From assembly GCA_900541935.1 (NCBI GenBank), contig UQLZ01000008.1, positions 1 to 62,675 on the forward strand: a DNA stretch of 62,675 nt, given 5' to 3'. The position numbers were made by a program, and so were the translations under genes. The stretch is from an uncultured Prevotellaceae bacterium. Lineage in GTDB: Bacteria; Bacteroidota; Bacteroidia; Bacteroidales; Muribaculaceae. The notes beneath the pieces are model-generated. The model saw nothing but the letters and a program-made list of their open reading frames with translations. It was not told where the DNA came from and did no database searches. Position 1 is the stretch's first letter, and each line of letters opens with the position of its first letter. Shown here in pieces: positions 62,532-62,675 of this stretch.

Positions 62532-62675
62532 CTAAAAGCATCTGCCGTCCACCGCTTTGCCTCCTGTGCCGCGATGCAGGGATTTCAACCGCTTTTTTAT
62601 TGCGTCAATGGTGTTTCGGACGGCTCCAAGTGGAACGTGCACCACGCTCTGCCTATTGTCTGCATCACCTTTTGT
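62532..62675 (-). other. Possible C-terminal end of a leftward gene, open at the window edge
   Basis: On the leftward strand, 47 codons are open from the window edge to TAG at 62532-62534 and read like a protein (SVVHVPLGAVRNTIDAIKKR, then LKSLHRGTGGKAVDGRCF). Too short to name, and it may be chance. Confidence 0.25.

Larger units (their letters stand above)
54367..62675. mobile_element. tRNA-Arg-integrated element, right end beyond window
   Basis: Starts at the 3' end of tRNA-Arg(TCT) and continues at least to the window edge. Contents in order: terminator of the tRNA, repeat-rich region and tyrosine recombinase, repressor gene in the opposite direction, divergent promoter/operator region, three small HTH genes, a large primase-ATPase, an iteron origin-like region, two unrecognised genes and an uninterpreted tract. 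From about 54.8 kb the composition is visibly richer in G+C with different codon choice from the chromosome to the left. No structural phage genes, relaxase or conjugation genes are seen in this part, so it could be a phage satellite, a prophage's early region or another integrative element. Confidence 0.8.

Overview
The window reads as a chromosomal segment of a Bacteroidales (Bacteroidota) bacterium, probably an anaerobic gut or oral commensal; the genus cannot be fixed from sequence alone. The evidence is the recurrent Bacteroides-type promoter (-7 TAnnTTTG, in several places with a -33 TTTG 19-20 bp upstream), many Bacteroidetes-restricted families (DUF4293, DUF4494, DUF4492 next to cytochrome bd, DUF4296, DUF3127), a three-gene fumarate reductase, and a TonB receptor followed directly by a lipoprotein.

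Layout. 1-1.4 kb: edge of an insertion sequence and a CfxA-like class A beta-lactamase, i.e. accessory DNA. 1.8-15 kb: a UvrA-family protein, rpmH (L34), DUF4293, a TPR protein, an M3 peptidase, then a leftward group (BASS transporter, AlbA-type protein, AlkD-like protein), an MFS sugar transporter and a YggS/DUF4494 pair. 15.2-18.2 kb: the cytochrome bd operon, whose cydA is split by an apparent single-base frameshift. 18.2-21.6 kb: two bacterial-PH-domain membrane proteins, a YigZ protein and DUF3127. 21.9-25.4 kb: leftward frdCAB. 25.6-39 kb: a glycosyltransferase, RNase R, a TonB receptor with lipoprotein partner, and an operon of response regulator, histidine kinase and PiT phosphate transporter. 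39.2 kb: tRNA-Arg(CCG). 39.7-43.3 kb: alpha/beta hydrolase, membrane-anchored MurF-like ligase and D-Ala-D-Ala ligase. 43.4-54.2 kb: ileS, a DksA-like protein, lspA, a DUF4296 lipoprotein, purU, ftsE, and lysC-lysA-dapA (lysine/diaminopimelate).

54.3 kb to the right edge: a tRNA-Arg(TCT) gene is followed at once by an integrated element with a visibly more G+C-rich core. It carries a tyrosine recombinase preceded by seven short repeats around GTAC, a repressor diverging from a string of small HTH proteins across a shared promoter/operator region, a 1093-residue primase-ATPase (CHC2 zinc finger, Toprim, P-loop), and directly downstream an iteron cluster with an AT-rich tract and hairpins that looks like a replication origin. 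Two unrecognised small genes and an uninterpreted 560-bp tract follow. The right end is outside the window. This organisation (tRNA-integrated, switch-controlled, own primase and iteron origin) resembles phage satellites of the PICI/SaPI type or the early module of a prophage, and is the most interesting part of the window.
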